Shown here in pieces: positions 34,568 to 43,331 of a DNA stretch of 64,000 bases (its first letter is position 1; every line of letters starts with the position of its first letter). This DNA is from Pseudomonas sp. QS1027 (GTDB lineage: Bacteria > Pseudomonadota > Gammaproteobacteria > Pseudomonadales > Pseudomonadaceae): the NCBI RefSeq assembly GCF_002814235.1, contig NZ_PHSU01000031.1, positions 124,001 to 188,000 on the forward strand. The letters run 5' to 3'. Both the position numbers and the translations under genes were made by a program. The notes beneath the pieces were generated by a model that made no database searches, was not told where the DNA came from, and saw only the letters and a list, made by a program, of their open reading frames with translations.

Positions 34568-35228
34568 AGCGTCGCTCCAGGCGTTGGGTCAGACGGGAAA
34601 TCGGGTAGCAGTAGACGAAGAACAACGCCAGCACGCTGAAGTAGATCAGCACGGTGAAACCGGTGCGGTTGACGGTGTTGCTGGCGATCTGCGCGGTGTC
34701 GATCAGGTCATGCACGCCCACCAGCGATGCCAGCGCGGTGCCCATGGTGATCACCGCGTAGAGGTTCATCCACGGCGGCAGCATGCGTTTGAAGCACTGC
34801 GGCAGGATGATCGAGCGAAACAACTGGCCGCGACTGAAGGCCAGGGAACGCGCGGCTTCCCATTGGGTGCCGGGAATCGAACCAATGGCCCCGCGAAAGA
34901 TCTCGGCGACGTTGGCGCTGGCCGGCAGCGCCAGGCCGACGGTGACTTTCAGCCAGTCGGGAAACGGCAGGTAGTAGCTGCCGACATGGATCTCGAACGG
35001 GAACACGTAGGTGGTGAAGTAGATCAGCACCAGCCAGGGCGCGTTGCGAAACAGCTGCACCCAGAGCCGTGCCGGCAGGCGCAGGATCCGCAGCGGCGAC
35101 AGCCCCAGCGCACCGATCAGCAAACCCAGCAGCGAACCGATGGCAATCGCCAGCAGGCTGATCAGGATATTCTGCGCAAAGCCCACGGCCAGCGCCGGCG
35201 ACCATTGCCACAAGGACTCAATGACCAT
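34554..35228 (-). CDS. Polar amino-acid ABC transporter permease (second)
   Basis: A 224-aa HisM/GlnP-type inner-membrane permease with about five transmembrane segments. The cytoplasmic ATPase-coupling loop reads EIFRGAIGSIPGTQWEAARSLAFSRGQLFRSIILPQ, a good match to the EAA motif. The N-terminal part FRNAPWLVLIYFTTY is the conserved TM2-3 region. It forms a heterodimeric channel with the other permease, whose gene end it overlaps by 11 bases. Confidence 0.94.
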   Translation of the reverse strand: MVIESLWQWSPALAVGFAQNILISLLAIAIGSLLGLLIGALGLSPLRILRLPARLWVQLFRNAPWLVLIYFTTYVFPFEIHVGSYYLPFPDWLKVTVGLALPASANVAEIFRGAIGSIPGTQWEAARSLAFSRGQLFRSIILPQCFKRMLPPWMNLYAVITMGTALASLVGVHDLIDTAQIASNTVNRTGFTVLIYFSVLALFFVYCYPISRLTQRLERRYAFY

Positions 35229-35940
35229 AACCGGGCATCCTCAACCGCGCTTCCAACGCCCGGCCCACACAGTTGACGATAAAACTCAAAACCCCGAAAA
35301 AGCTCAGCATCAGGATCATCAGTTCCAGCACATTGTCGCTCTGGGTCCAGATCATGATCGAGGCGTAGGTGATATCGCCGACGGCAATCGCCGAGGCCAC
35401 GGCAGTCATCTTCACCAGGTCGATCAGGTTGTTCACCAGCGACGGCAGGGCAAAGCGCAGGGCCAGCGGCAACTGCACGTTCCACAGCAACTGGCGACGG
35501 CTGAAGGCCAGGGAACTGGCGGCCTCCATCGTCACCGCCGGCACCGCCTCGATCCCGGCGCGCAGGGCCTCGGCATGAAAGGCGCCCTTGTGCAGGGAAA
35601 TCACGATCACCACCCAGGCAAACGGCGTCAGCGGGTTGGCCGCGCCCACCGCCTGGGTCAGCAGCATGTTCAGCACCAGGAAGGCGCAGTAGAGCTGGAC
35701 CAGGGTCGGTGTATTGCGCGTCACCTCGATGAACACCCGCGCCGGGCGCGACAGCGCCTTGTTCCCGCTGGTGAGCATCGCCGCCAGGGTGACCCCCGCC
35801 AGCAGACTGCCGATGATGGTCAACACGCACAGCAGCAGCGTGGTCCAGGCCCCGTCGATCAGGCTGCCGCGTTGATAGGCGTCCAGCAGGAAGCGGTAGT
35901 TGAGCCCCAGGTGGGCGGCCCACTGCACAAAGGTTTCCAT
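35218..35940 (-). CDS. Polar amino-acid ABC transporter permease (first)
   Basis: A 240-aa HisM-family permease with about five membrane helices. The EAA loop is EALRAGIEAVPAVTMEAASSLAFSRRQLLWNVQLPLA, and the family segment RNTPTLVQLYCAF precedes it. The start at 35940 (METFVQWAAHLG) shares one base with the aminotransferase stop (TAATG), so an apparent longer N-terminus is ruled out. It pairs with the downstream permease. Confidence 0.94.
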   Translation of the reverse strand: METFVQWAAHLGLNYRFLLDAYQRGSLIDGAWTTLLLCVLTIIGSLLAGVTLAAMLTSGNKALSRPARVFIEVTRNTPTLVQLYCAFLVLNMLLTQAVGAANPLTPFAWVVIVISLHKGAFHAEALRAGIEAVPAVTMEAASSLAFSRRQLLWNVQLPLALRFALPSLVNNLIDLVKMTAVASAIAVGDITYASIMIWTQSDNVLELMILMLSFFGVLSFIVNCVGRALEARLRMPGYGH

Positions 35941-37154
35941 TACGCCGGGCCCTCGACCAGGCGGGCGCAGGCGGCAGCGATCCGGCGGCCGGCTTCGCGG
36001 ACACTGTCGGTGGCCGTGGCAATCGATAGACGGAACCACGGCGACAGGCCATAGGCACTCCCCGCGACCCCGGCGACGCCCTCCTCCAGCAGATAATCCA
36101 CCAGTTCGTTATCGCTGCCGATGGCCTGGCCGTCCGGACGCAGTCGGCCAATCAGGCCGGCGCAACGGACGAAGACGAAAAACCCGCCCTCGGGTTGCAG
36201 CACCTCGAGCCCGTCGACGTCGCTCAAGGCGGCCACCAGCAGGTCACGACGTTCCTGATAAGCCGCCACTTGTGGCTTGAGGAAATCCAGCCCGCCTTCA
36301 TAGGCCGCCAGGGCTGCGGCCTGGCTGACCGACGAAGCACCGGACGCCGACTGCGACTGGACCACGCTCATGGCCGTGGTCAGCGCCTGGGGACCGGCGC
36401 CAAAGCCGATGCGCCAGCCGGTCATGGCGTAGGTCTTGGACACGCCGCCCACCAGCAGGCAGCGCTCCTGCAGATCCGGCGCGACATTGAGCAGGTTCAG
36501 TGGTGGCTGGCCGTCAAAACGAATGTGCTCGTACAACTCATCGAGCAGCACCAGCACCTGGGGATGGCGACGCAGCACCTCGGCCAGCGCCCGCAGTTCA
36601 TCGGCGCTATAGACCGCACCGCTGGGGTTGCCCGGGCTGTTGAGGATCAGCCAGCGGGTACGCTCGCCGATCAGGCCATTCAGTTGCGCCGGGGTCAGCT
36701 TGCAGCCCTGTTCCAGGGTCGACTGGACAAACACCGGTTCGCCGCCATTGATCCGCACGCTGTCCGGGAAGGACGGCCAGTACGGCACCGGCACCAGCAC
36801 TTCGTCGCCCTCGTCGAGGGTCGCGGCGAAGGCATTGAAGATGATCTGTTTCGCGCCATTGGCGATCACGATCTGGGGCAGTGCATAGTCGAGGCGATTC
36901 TCACCCTGGAGTTTGCGCCGCACCGCCTCGCGCAAGGCCAGCACGCCCGGCGTCGCGGTGTATTTGGTCGCACCGGCGGCAATCGCCGCATAGGCCGCTT
37001 CCTTGATATGCAACGGGGTATCGAAATCCGGCTCGCCGGTGGTCAGGTCAAGCACGTCGCGGCCGCCGTCGCGCAAGGCCGTGGCCCGGGACTTGGCCGC
37101 CGCATTGGCCGACAGCGAAACCTTCTGCACCCGTTTGGACAGTCGAAGAGTCAT
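35940..37154 (-). CDS. Class I/II pyridoxal-phosphate aminotransferase (AspC-like)
   Basis: A 404-aa fold-type I aminotransferase. The PLP lysine is K240 in GGVSKTYAMTGWRIG; LTTGEPDFDTP and NSPGNPSGAVY are family motifs, and the C-terminal substrate-carboxylate Arg lies in SPWFRLSIA. It would deaminate the imported amino acid or a product of it to a 2-oxo acid; the neighbouring 2-hydroxyacid dehydrogenase interconverts hydroxy and oxo acids. It overlaps the upstream dehydrogenase gene by four bases (ATGA). Confidence 0.92.
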   Translation of the reverse strand: MTLRLSKRVQKVSLSANAAAKSRATALRDGGRDVLDLTTGEPDFDTPLHIKEAAYAAIAAGATKYTATPGVLALREAVRRKLQGENRLDYALPQIVIANGAKQIIFNAFAATLDEGDEVLVPVPYWPSFPDSVRINGGEPVFVQSTLEQGCKLTPAQLNGLIGERTRWLILNSPGNPSGAVYSADELRALAEVLRRHPQVLVLLDELYEHIRFDGQPPLNLLNVAPDLQERCLLVGGVSKTYAMTGWRIGFGAGPQALTTAMSVVQSQSASGASSVSQAAALAAYEGGLDFLKPQVAAYQERRDLLVAALSDVDGLEVLQPEGGFFVFVRCAGLIGRLRPDGQAIGSDNELVDYLLEEGVAGVAGSAYGLSPWFRLSIATATDSVREAGRRIAAACARLVEGPA

Positions 37155-38560
37155 GGCAGTACCTTGCCTGGATTGAGCAACCCACGGGGATCGAGGGCCT
37201 GTTTGATTCGGCGCATCAGGTCCAGCTCCACCGGGCTCTTGACCTCGGCCAGCAGCGCACGCTTGCGTTGGCCGATGCCGTGCTCGGCACTGATGGAACC
37301 GCCGTGGGCGTGGGTATTGCGATGCACCAGGGCGCTGAGCGCCGCATAGTGGGCCATATGCGCTTCAACCGGCTGACCGAGGGGGGCGGCGACGTTGTAG
37401 TGCAGGTTGCCGTCGCCGAGGTGGCCGAAAGTCAGGTTGCGCACGCCGGGGAAATGTTCCTGCAACAAGGCATCGGTCTCGCGGACGAAGTCGACGATAT
37501 GCGAGATCGGCAGCGAGATATCGTGCTTCATGTTGCGCCCTTCGCGGGCCTGGGCTTCGCTCATGTTTTCCCGCAGTTGCCACAGCGCGGCGCTCTGGGC
37601 CAGGCTTTCGGCGATCAGCGCATCGGCCAGCAGATTCAGTTCGAAGGCCTCGCCCAGCACCCGCTCGAAGGCATCCCGGGCATGTTCGGCGCTGTGGTTG
37701 TCGGACAGCTCCAGCAGCGCGAACCAGGCTTGCGGTGCCTGGGCGAAAGGTTGCGGGTCATCGGGAAACTGCTGGCGCAACAACGCCAGGCAGGCGGCGG
37801 ACATCAGTTCGAAAGCCGTCAGGTCGGCGCCGAAGCCGGCACGGGCGTGGGACAGGAAAGCCACCGCCTGTTCCAGGGAGTCGAACGCCAGCAACGCCGT
37901 GCTCTGGGCCTTGGGCAGCGGAAAGAGCTTCAAGGTGGCGGCGGTGATAATCCCCAGGGTGCCTTCGCTGCCGATAAACAGGTCGCGCAGGTCGTAGCCG
38001 GTATTGTCCTTGCGCAGACCGCGCAAGCCGTTCCAGATATCGCCGTCAGCAGTCACCACTTCCAGGCCCAGGGTCAGCTCGCGGGTGTTGCCATACCGCA
38101 ACACCCCGGTGCCGCCGGCATTGGTACCGAGATTGCCACCCAGGGTGCAACTGCCTTGCGCCCCCAGACTCAGGGGAAACAGGCGCCCGGCGTTACGGGC
38201 CGCGTCCTGCAGGTTCTGCAGGATGCAACCGGCCTCGACGGTGACGGTGTCATTGTCGGTATCGATCTGGCGAATGCGGTTCATCCGATCGAGCAGCACC
38301 AGCACGCTGTTGCCGCTGGCATCCGGGGTAGCCGCACCCATCAGGCCGGTATTACCACCCTGCACCACCAGCGGCGCACCATGGTGAGCGCAGACCCGCA
38401 CCACGGCAGCGACTTCTTCGGTACTGGCCGGATGCACCACGGCGACGACCTGGCCATGGTAGACACGGTGCTTGTCGCTGAGAAACGCACTCCCGGCAAT
38501 GGAGTCCTGGACATGGGCGGCGCCCAGCAGTTGTTGCAACTGCGCGAACAACCCACTCAT
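37151..38560 (-). CDS. FAD-dependent 2-hydroxyacid dehydrogenase (GlcD/D2HGDH family)
   Basis: A 469-aa VAO-type flavoenzyme oxidising D-2-hydroxyacids to 2-oxoacids. The FAD-binding PCMH domain shows VVQGGNTGLMGAATPD, LGGNLGTNAGGTGVLRYGNTREL and FIGSEGTLGIITAATLKLFP; the C-terminal domain has FGHLGDGNLHYN and GGSISAEHGIGQRKR with the metal-binding His and Glu residues of D-2-hydroxyglutarate and D-lactate dehydrogenases. Its position inside an amino-acid uptake operon suggests it handles the carbon skeleton of the imported compound. It overlaps the upstream binding-protein gene and the downstream aminotransferase gene by four bases each. Confidence 0.92.
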   Translation of the reverse strand: MSGLFAQLQQLLGAAHVQDSIAGSAFLSDKHRVYHGQVVAVVHPASTEEVAAVVRVCAHHGAPLVVQGGNTGLMGAATPDASGNSVLVLLDRMNRIRQIDTDNDTVTVEAGCILQNLQDAARNAGRLFPLSLGAQGSCTLGGNLGTNAGGTGVLRYGNTRELTLGLEVVTADGDIWNGLRGLRKDNTGYDLRDLFIGSEGTLGIITAATLKLFPLPKAQSTALLAFDSLEQAVAFLSHARAGFGADLTAFELMSAACLALLRQQFPDDPQPFAQAPQAWFALLELSDNHSAEHARDAFERVLGEAFELNLLADALIAESLAQSAALWQLRENMSEAQAREGRNMKHDISLPISHIVDFVRETDALLQEHFPGVRNLTFGHLGDGNLHYNVAAPLGQPVEAHMAHYAALSALVHRNTHAHGGSISAEHGIGQRKRALLAEVKSPVELDLMRRIKQALDPRGLLNPGKVLP

Positions 38561-39378
38561 GGGAGCTGCGCCAATGGAGCTGCATCCTTGAACTGCTCAT
38601 GCAGTTGCAGCAGCGCCTGGGATGGCGGCATGCCGGTGCGTTTGCCCAGTTCGATCAGCCAGCCGCTGCGGTGCCAGTCGCGGACAATCGCGTCGAGACG
38701 GGCCTGGATATCCTTTTCGCCTTTACGTACCCAGATCACCGAGCGGGACGGGATCAGGTCGGTGGGCAAAGGAATCTCGTAGCCGGACCATTCGGCCTCG
38801 TCGAGCAGGCTGTGCATGGTCGGGCTGACGTGCACCGCGGCCACGCAACCATTGCCGCGCAGGGACAGCAGCGATTCGGACTGGCTGCGGAAGGCCTTGA
38901 TCTGCGCGCCATAGACCTCCTGCAACGGCTTGGTGAAGTTGCTGCCCTGGGAAACACAGACCGGCTTACCCTTGAGGTCTTCCCAACGGGTAATCCCGGC
39001 GCCCTTGCGAATCAGCGCGGCGCCGCCGACCTCTTCGTAAGGCGTGGGCACGTAGTCGAGGATCTCGGCGCGCTCTTCGGTGAACTGCATATTGGCGATC
39101 AGCGCATCGACCTTGCCCTGCTGCAGGAACTGCACACGGTTGGGCGCCAGTACCGAGACGCTTTCCAGCTCCACGCCGAGACGCTGGGCCAGGCCCTTGG
39201 CGAGTTCGACGTTGTAGCCCTGGTGGACACCAGTGGCCGGGTTGATCGTGCCGAACGGCGGACCGCTGAGAATCACACCGATACTGATCTTGTGCCGCAC
39301 CTGGATCTTGTCGAGGGTGGCATCGGCCTGGGCCAGGGAAGCGAAGAGCGCCAGGGCGAGGGGCAAATACTTGAACAT
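38557..39378 (-). CDS. Periplasmic amino-acid-binding protein (second of a tandem pair)
   Basis: A 273-aa extracellular solute-binding protein family 3 member. The signal peptide is MFKYLPLALALFASLAQA, cleaved before DAT. The mature protein has NRVQFLQQGKVDALIANM, ITRWEDLKGKPVCVSQGS and HRSGWLIELGKRTG. It is plainly a paralogue of the protein encoded immediately upstream, sharing DATLDKI...RHK, PFG-I, FLQQGKVD, RWEDLKG and VAAVH. The start at 39378 is preferred because of the signal peptide and an AGGA site. A pair of different binding proteins for one permease suggests two related ligands. Confidence 0.92.
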   Translation of the reverse strand: MFKYLPLALALFASLAQADATLDKIQVRHKISIGVILSGPPFGTINPATGVHQGYNVELAKGLAQRLGVELESVSVLAPNRVQFLQQGKVDALIANMQFTEERAEILDYVPTPYEEVGGAALIRKGAGITRWEDLKGKPVCVSQGSNFTKPLQEVYGAQIKAFRSQSESLLSLRGNGCVAAVHVSPTMHSLLDEAEWSGYEIPLPTDLIPSRSVIWVRKGEKDIQARLDAIVRDWHRSGWLIELGKRTGMPPSQALLQLHEQFKDAAPLAQLP

Positions 39379-39407
39379 TGCGGGGGTATCCTTGAAGACA
39401 GGTACGG

Positions 39408-40241
39408 TCAACCCTTGAACTGGTTATGCAACTCCACCAGCGCTGGCGATTTCGGCGAGATCTGATTGCGACTCTCGGCCTCGATCAGCCAGCCGCTGCG
39501 GTGCAGGCCCTGGACCACCGTGTCCAGGCGCTTCTGGGTATCGACCTCACCCTGACGGGTCCAGATCACCGACGGGGCCGGGTTCAACTCCGGGGTGATG
39601 GCGCGATAGTCCTGCCACTCCGGGTTGCCCGCCAACAGCGGATTGATCAGCGTCGCATCGTGGACCGCCGCCACACAGTTGTTGCCACGCAGCGCCAGCA
39701 AGGACTCCGACGAACTCTTGAAGGCTTTCAACTGCGCGCCCAGTTCACTCAGCGGCTTGACGTAGCTGCTGCCCTGGGAGGTGCACACCGGCTGCCCCTT
39801 GAGGTCTTCCCAGCGGGTGATCTTGCTGCTCTTCAACACGGCCGCGGTACCGCCGACCTTGTAGAACGGCGTCGGCACATGGCCCAACTGACCGTCGCGC
39901 TCCGGCGTCCACTCCATATTGGCGATCAGCAGGTCGACCTTGCCCTGCTGCAGAAACTGCACACGGTTGGCCGGCAGCACCGGCACCAGCTCGACATCGA
40001 CCTTCAGGTCCTGGCCCAGGGCATTGGCCAAATCCACATTGAGGCCCTTGGGCGCCTGGGTCGATGGGTCGATGGAACCGAACGGCCCGCCGGACAGCAG
40101 CACGCCGACCACCAATTTGTGACGCTGCTCGATCTTGTCCAGGGTGGCATCGGCCTGGGCCGCAGCCACCGCCCCCAACGCCAGCACGGCGCCGATGAAA
40201 GCAGGAAGCAGGCGTTGACCCGGTGTGCGCTTGAACGACAT
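39408..40241 (-). CDS. Periplasmic amino-acid-binding protein (first of a tandem pair)
   Basis: First gene of the operon; a 277-aa family-3 solute-binding protein with a signal peptide ending in AQA before DAT (cleavage near residue 30). Typical segments are VVGVLLSGGPFGSID, NRVQFLQQGKVDLLIANMEWTPER, ITRWEDLKGQPVCTSQGS and LRGNNCVAAVHDATL. A GAGGGG ribosome site precedes the ATG. The promoter region is shared with the divergent LysR gene. The 29-bp gap to the next binding-protein gene holds only its ribosome site. Confidence 0.93.
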   Translation of the reverse strand: MSFKRTPGQRLLPAFIGAVLALGAVAAAQADATLDKIEQRHKLVVGVLLSGGPFGSIDPSTQAPKGLNVDLANALGQDLKVDVELVPVLPANRVQFLQQGKVDLLIANMEWTPERDGQLGHVPTPFYKVGGTAAVLKSSKITRWEDLKGQPVCTSQGSSYVKPLSELGAQLKAFKSSSESLLALRGNNCVAAVHDATLINPLLAGNPEWQDYRAITPELNPAPSVIWTRQGEVDTQKRLDTVVQGLHRSGWLIEAESRNQISPKSPALVELHNQFKG

Positions 40242-40339
40242 GACTATCCCCTCGATGGCAATCGGCGTATCCCGACCTTGTTGACCTGCATGCTAGGGAG
40301 CGTCACGGGCGAACGGAAATTCAAATATCTAATATTGTT

Positions 40340-40355
40340 ATAACTTTCTGGTTAT
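40340..40355. promoter_or_regulatory. Candidate LysR box in the divergent control region
   Basis: ATAAC-N6-GTTAT is a perfect dyad close to the LysR consensus and about 99 bp upstream of the first binding-protein gene. A second palindrome, CCCCTG-TTTA-CAGGGG (40380-40395), lies nearer to the LysR gene. Together they occupy the 243-bp intergenic region 40242-40484. Confidence 0.45.
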
Positions 40356-40484
40356 TAGCTTTTGAGAAAAACGGCATAACCCCTGTTTACAGGGGCTTTC
40401 AGCGATCCTAATAATTTAGACTCGCCAAATACATCAGCATCTGTAATCTATTGGCGATCGCCCTTGATATGAATTCGAACCGCC

Positions 40485-41342
40485 ATGCCCTCTCCGACCC
40501 TGGACCTGGAACTGCTGCGCACCTTCGTCGCGGTGGTGGACCATCACAGTTTTGCCGAAGCCGGCCAGCACCTGGCGCGCACGCAATCGTCCGTGACCCA
40601 GCAGATGCAACGCCTGGAACAGCAGGTGGGCGTCAGCCTGTTCCAGAAACAGGGCCGACAGAAACAACTGACCGAGCCGGGTCGGCAGTTGCTGCGCCAT
40701 GCCCGGCAGCTGCTGTCGCTGAATGACGAGGCGCTCAATTCCCTGCAGGAAAGCCACTTGAGTGGCGTGCTGCGCATCGGTTCACCCCACGATATCGCCG
40801 ATACCATCCTGCCGCCGATCCTCAGCCATATCGCCCGCTCGGCGCCGCGCCTGCGCCTGGAAATCGATGTCGGCCGCAGTCCCTACCTGATGGAAGACCT
40901 GCACCGGGGCAAGATCGACATGGTCATCTCCACCCGCGAAGACTCGCGCCTGCAGGGTTTTGCCCTGCGCACCTCGCCGGTGTGGTGGATCTGCTCGGCG
41001 CAGTACATCCACGTCCCCAGCGAGCCGCTGCCGCTGATTCTGGTGGAAGAACCCAGCATCTACCGGCGCTATGCCATGGAAGCACTGGAGCGTGAGGGGA
41101 TTGCCTGGCGCCAGGCTTATCTGGCCTCGAACCTGATCGGCATCAAGGCGGCGATTCGCGCCGGGCTCGGGGTGACGCCGCGCAGCATGGAACTGCTGGG
41201 GCCGGATATGCGGGTACTGGGGGAGAACGATGGTTTGCCGCGTCTACCGGATGTGACCTATCACCTGTGGATCCGGCCCAATACGGTGAACCCGCTGGTG
41301 CGCCGGGCCTATGATCTGATTCGTAGCAGCCAGGGGTTGTAG
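40485..41342 (+). CDS. LysR-family regulator of the sulfur amino-acid operon (inferred)
   Basis: A 285-aa LysR protein: winged helix LRTFVAVVDHHSFAEAGQHLARTQSSVTQQMQRLEQQVG (about 10-48), then an effector domain (LRIGSPHDIADTILPPIL, ... NLIGIKAAIRAGLGVTPRSMELL). It is divergent from the ten-gene operon and separated from it by a region with LysR-like dyads, so it is the likely regulator. The effector would be the imported compound or a sulfur-status metabolite; this cannot be read from sequence. The ribosome site before the ATG at 40485 is weak. Confidence 0.9.
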   Translation: MPSPTLDLELLRTFVAVVDHHSFAEAGQHLARTQSSVTQQMQRLEQQVGVSLFQKQGRQKQLTEPGRQLLRHARQLLSLNDEALNSLQESHLSGVLRIGSPHDIADTILPPILSHIARSAPRLRLEIDVGRSPYLMEDLHRGKIDMVISTREDSRLQGFALRTSPVWWICSAQYIHVPSEPLPLILVEEPSIYRRYAMEALEREGIAWRQAYLASNLIGIKAAIRAGLGVTPRSMELLGPDMRVLGENDGLPRLPDVTYHLWIRPNTVNPLVRRAYDLIRSSQGL

Positions 41343-41360
41343 GCGCGCATCAAGCGCGCC
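41342..41360. terminator. Stem-loop between convergent lysR and lrp genes
   Basis: GGCGCGC-ATCAA-GCGCGCC forms a 7-bp all-GC stem in the 20-bp gap between the two convergent stop codons. It has no T-run but is likely the shared 3' end structure. Confidence 0.55.
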
Positions 41361-41362
41361 AG

Positions 41363-41836
41363 CTACATCGGCTCGACAGCCACCGGGACCTCAAGCCCCA
41401 CCTTCACATTGCTCATCGAGACCAGTGTCTTGAAGCGCTTGACGTTATTGCTCTCGAAAAACAGCGTCCGCGTCAGTTCGGTGTATTGCTCCATGTTCCT
41501 GACCGCCAGGATCAGCACAAAATCGCTTTCGCCCGTGACGTAATAACACTGCTGGACCTGCGGGCAAGCGAGGAAGGTGCGCTTCATGGCATCCAGCAGG
41601 TCCAGGCGCTCATTCTCCACCTCCACCGCCACAATCACCGTCAGCCCGTAACCCAGGCGCACCGGGTCCACCAACGCGACGGTCTTGCGTACGACGCCGT
41701 CCGTATTCAGCTTTTTCAAACGCCGATTCACCGCCGCGGGCGACAGGTTGACCCGGGCGCCGAGGTCCTGCTGGGAGGTGCTGGCATCCTGCTGGATGGC
41801 TTCGAGCAGGGCTAAATCGAAATGATCAAGGCTCAT
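41363..41836 (-). CDS. Lrp/AsnC-family transcriptional regulator
   Basis: A 157-aa Lrp-type regulator: N-terminal helix-turn-helix (FDLALLEAIQQDASTSQQDLGARVNLSPAAVNRRLKKLNTDGVV) and C-terminal RAM/AsnC ligand domain (VIVAVEVEN, CYYVTGESDFVLILAVRNMEQY). The start is the ATG at 41836 (MSLDHFDLALL). It is divergent from the amidase-diaminopropionate-lyase pair across 167 bp, so amino-acid-responsive control of those genes is likely. The intergenic region is AT-rich near 41880-41945. Confidence 0.92.
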   Translation of the reverse strand: MSLDHFDLALLEAIQQDASTSQQDLGARVNLSPAAVNRRLKKLNTDGVVRKTVALVDPVRLGYGLTVIVAVEVENERLDLLDAMKRTFLACPQVQQCYYVTGESDFVLILAVRNMEQYTELTRTLFFESNNVKRFKTLVSMSNVKVGLEVPVAVEPM

Positions 41837-42003
41837 GGCTGACGGGTTCTCCGAGGGGCAATCGCAGGCGCTGCCAAAAATGGAATAAAAATTCATTTAA
41901 GCACCGAAAATCAAGCAATAAGTGCGCGGCATTGAAATAGGATTTACCCAACAACCGCCATCCACTCACGAACAGGCCGGACTGTCAGCCGCCGGAGAGC
42001 TCT

Positions 42004-43260
42004 ATGACCCCGCTTCCCCCTCTTCACCTGAACGGAGCCATTCTCCTTCAACAGCTCCGTATCTTGGGCGAAGTGGGTGCTGACCCCTTGAACGGCGGGC
42101 GTACCCGAATCGCGCTGACCGATGCCGATAAATCCGCGCGCGACCAACTGGTGGCCTGGATGAAAGAGCTGGATCTGGAGATCCAGGTTGATCGAATCGG
42201 CAACCTCTTCGGCACACTCCGTTCCGTTGCCGATCAAGGCAAGCAGGCCCCGCTGATGATGGGCTCGCACATCGACACGGTAAGCAATGCCGGCGCGCTG
42301 GACGGTTGTTATGGCGTGCTGGCCGGCCTGGCCGTGGCACGTGCCTTCCGCGAGGCCGGTGTGCTGCCGGCGCGCTCGATTGTCATCGGCGCGTTTACCA
42401 ATGAAGAAGGTGTTCGCTACCAGCCGGACATGATGGGCTCACTGGTGTACGCCGGGGGACTGCCAGTTGAAGAGGCCTTGGCCACCCTCGGCACGGACGG
42501 CACGCGCCTCGCCGAGGAGCTGGAACGCATCGGCTATGCCGGCGACCTGCAACCGGGCTCCATCGTCCCCCACGAATACCTGGAGTTGCATATCGAGCAA
42601 GGGCCGATCCTCGAGGCGGAGAACACTCTGATCGGCGTGGTCGAAAACCTCCAGGGGATCTCCTGGCAACAGGTGGTCGTGCAAGGCAATGCCAATCACG
42701 CGGGCACCACCCCTACCCGCTTGCGCCATGACGCCGGCTACGTCGCCAGCGCGGTGGTGGCCGAGTTGCGCAAGATCGCCATGGACTCGGACGACACAAC
42801 CCTGGCCACCGTCGGCTGCATGAGTTTCGAGCCGAACCTGATCAACGTCATACCGCGCAAGGCCAGTTTCACCGTGGACCTGCGCGACCCCGATGAAACA
42901 CGGCTGGCAAACGCCGAACAACGGCTTTCGCGGTTCCTTGCCAAGATCTCGGAAGCTGAGGGCGTGCATATCAGCAGCACACAACTGGTGCGCTTCCAAC
43001 CGGTGATATTCGACGCCGGCCTGGCCGACGAAATCGAGGCCTCGGCCCAAAGCCTGGGCTTCAGCCACAAGCGCATGACCTCGGGCGCGGGCCATGACGC
43101 CCAGATGATCGCGAGGATTGCACCGTCGGCAATGATCTTCGTGCCCAGCCGCGGCGGCATCAGCCACAACCCGCGCGAACACACCGATGACGATCAGTTG
43201 ATCAAGGGTGCCGAGGTGCTCCTGGACGTGGTCCTGCACCGCCTGAGCGTCCGGCTTTAG
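42004..43260 (+). CDS. Zn-dependent M20 amidase (hydantoinase/carbamoylase family)
   Basis: A 418-aa member of the N-carbamoyl-L-amino-acid hydrolase/allantoate amidohydrolase family. The binuclear metal ligands are visible: H89 and D91 in GSHIDTV, D100 in GALDG, E134-E135 in FTNEEG, H196 in LELHIEQGP, and the C-terminal His in GGISHNPREHT. These enzymes cleave N-carbamoyl or related N-acyl amino acids. The next gene encodes a diaminopropionate ammonia-lyase, so this enzyme may release 2,3-diaminopropionate from an N-acylated or carbamoylated form. GGAG lies 6 bases before the ATG at 42004. Confidence 0.9.
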   Translation: MTPLPPLHLNGAILLQQLRILGEVGADPLNGGRTRIALTDADKSARDQLVAWMKELDLEIQVDRIGNLFGTLRSVADQGKQAPLMMGSHIDTVSNAGALDGCYGVLAGLAVARAFREAGVLPARSIVIGAFTNEEGVRYQPDMMGSLVYAGGLPVEEALATLGTDGTRLAEELERIGYAGDLQPGSIVPHEYLELHIEQGPILEAENTLIGVVENLQGISWQQVVVQGNANHAGTTPTRLRHDAGYVASAVVAELRKIAMDSDDTTLATVGCMSFEPNLINVIPRKASFTVDLRDPDETRLANAEQRLSRFLAKISEAEGVHISSTQLVRFQPVIFDAGLADEIEASAQSLGFSHKRMTSGAGHDAQMIARIAPSAMIFVPSRGGISHNPREHTDDDQLIKGAEVLLDVVLHRLSVRL

Positions 43261-43331
43261 CTTCCCCCGAAACCACAGACTGCCGACGAAAGCCGGTGGT
43301 GATGGCCCCGTCTTGCCTGAAGGAGTCCGTA

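Noticed and set aside
36195..38782. Plus-strand frames (384 and 504 codons) opposite the aminotransferase and dehydrogenase genes
   Set aside because: Compositional shadows without motifs, start signals or promoters.
40380..40395. CCCCTGTTTACAGGGG as an intrinsic terminator
   Set aside because: It lies upstream of both divergent genes, where nothing needs terminating; the short CTTTC after it is not a T-run. Kept as a possible operator instead.
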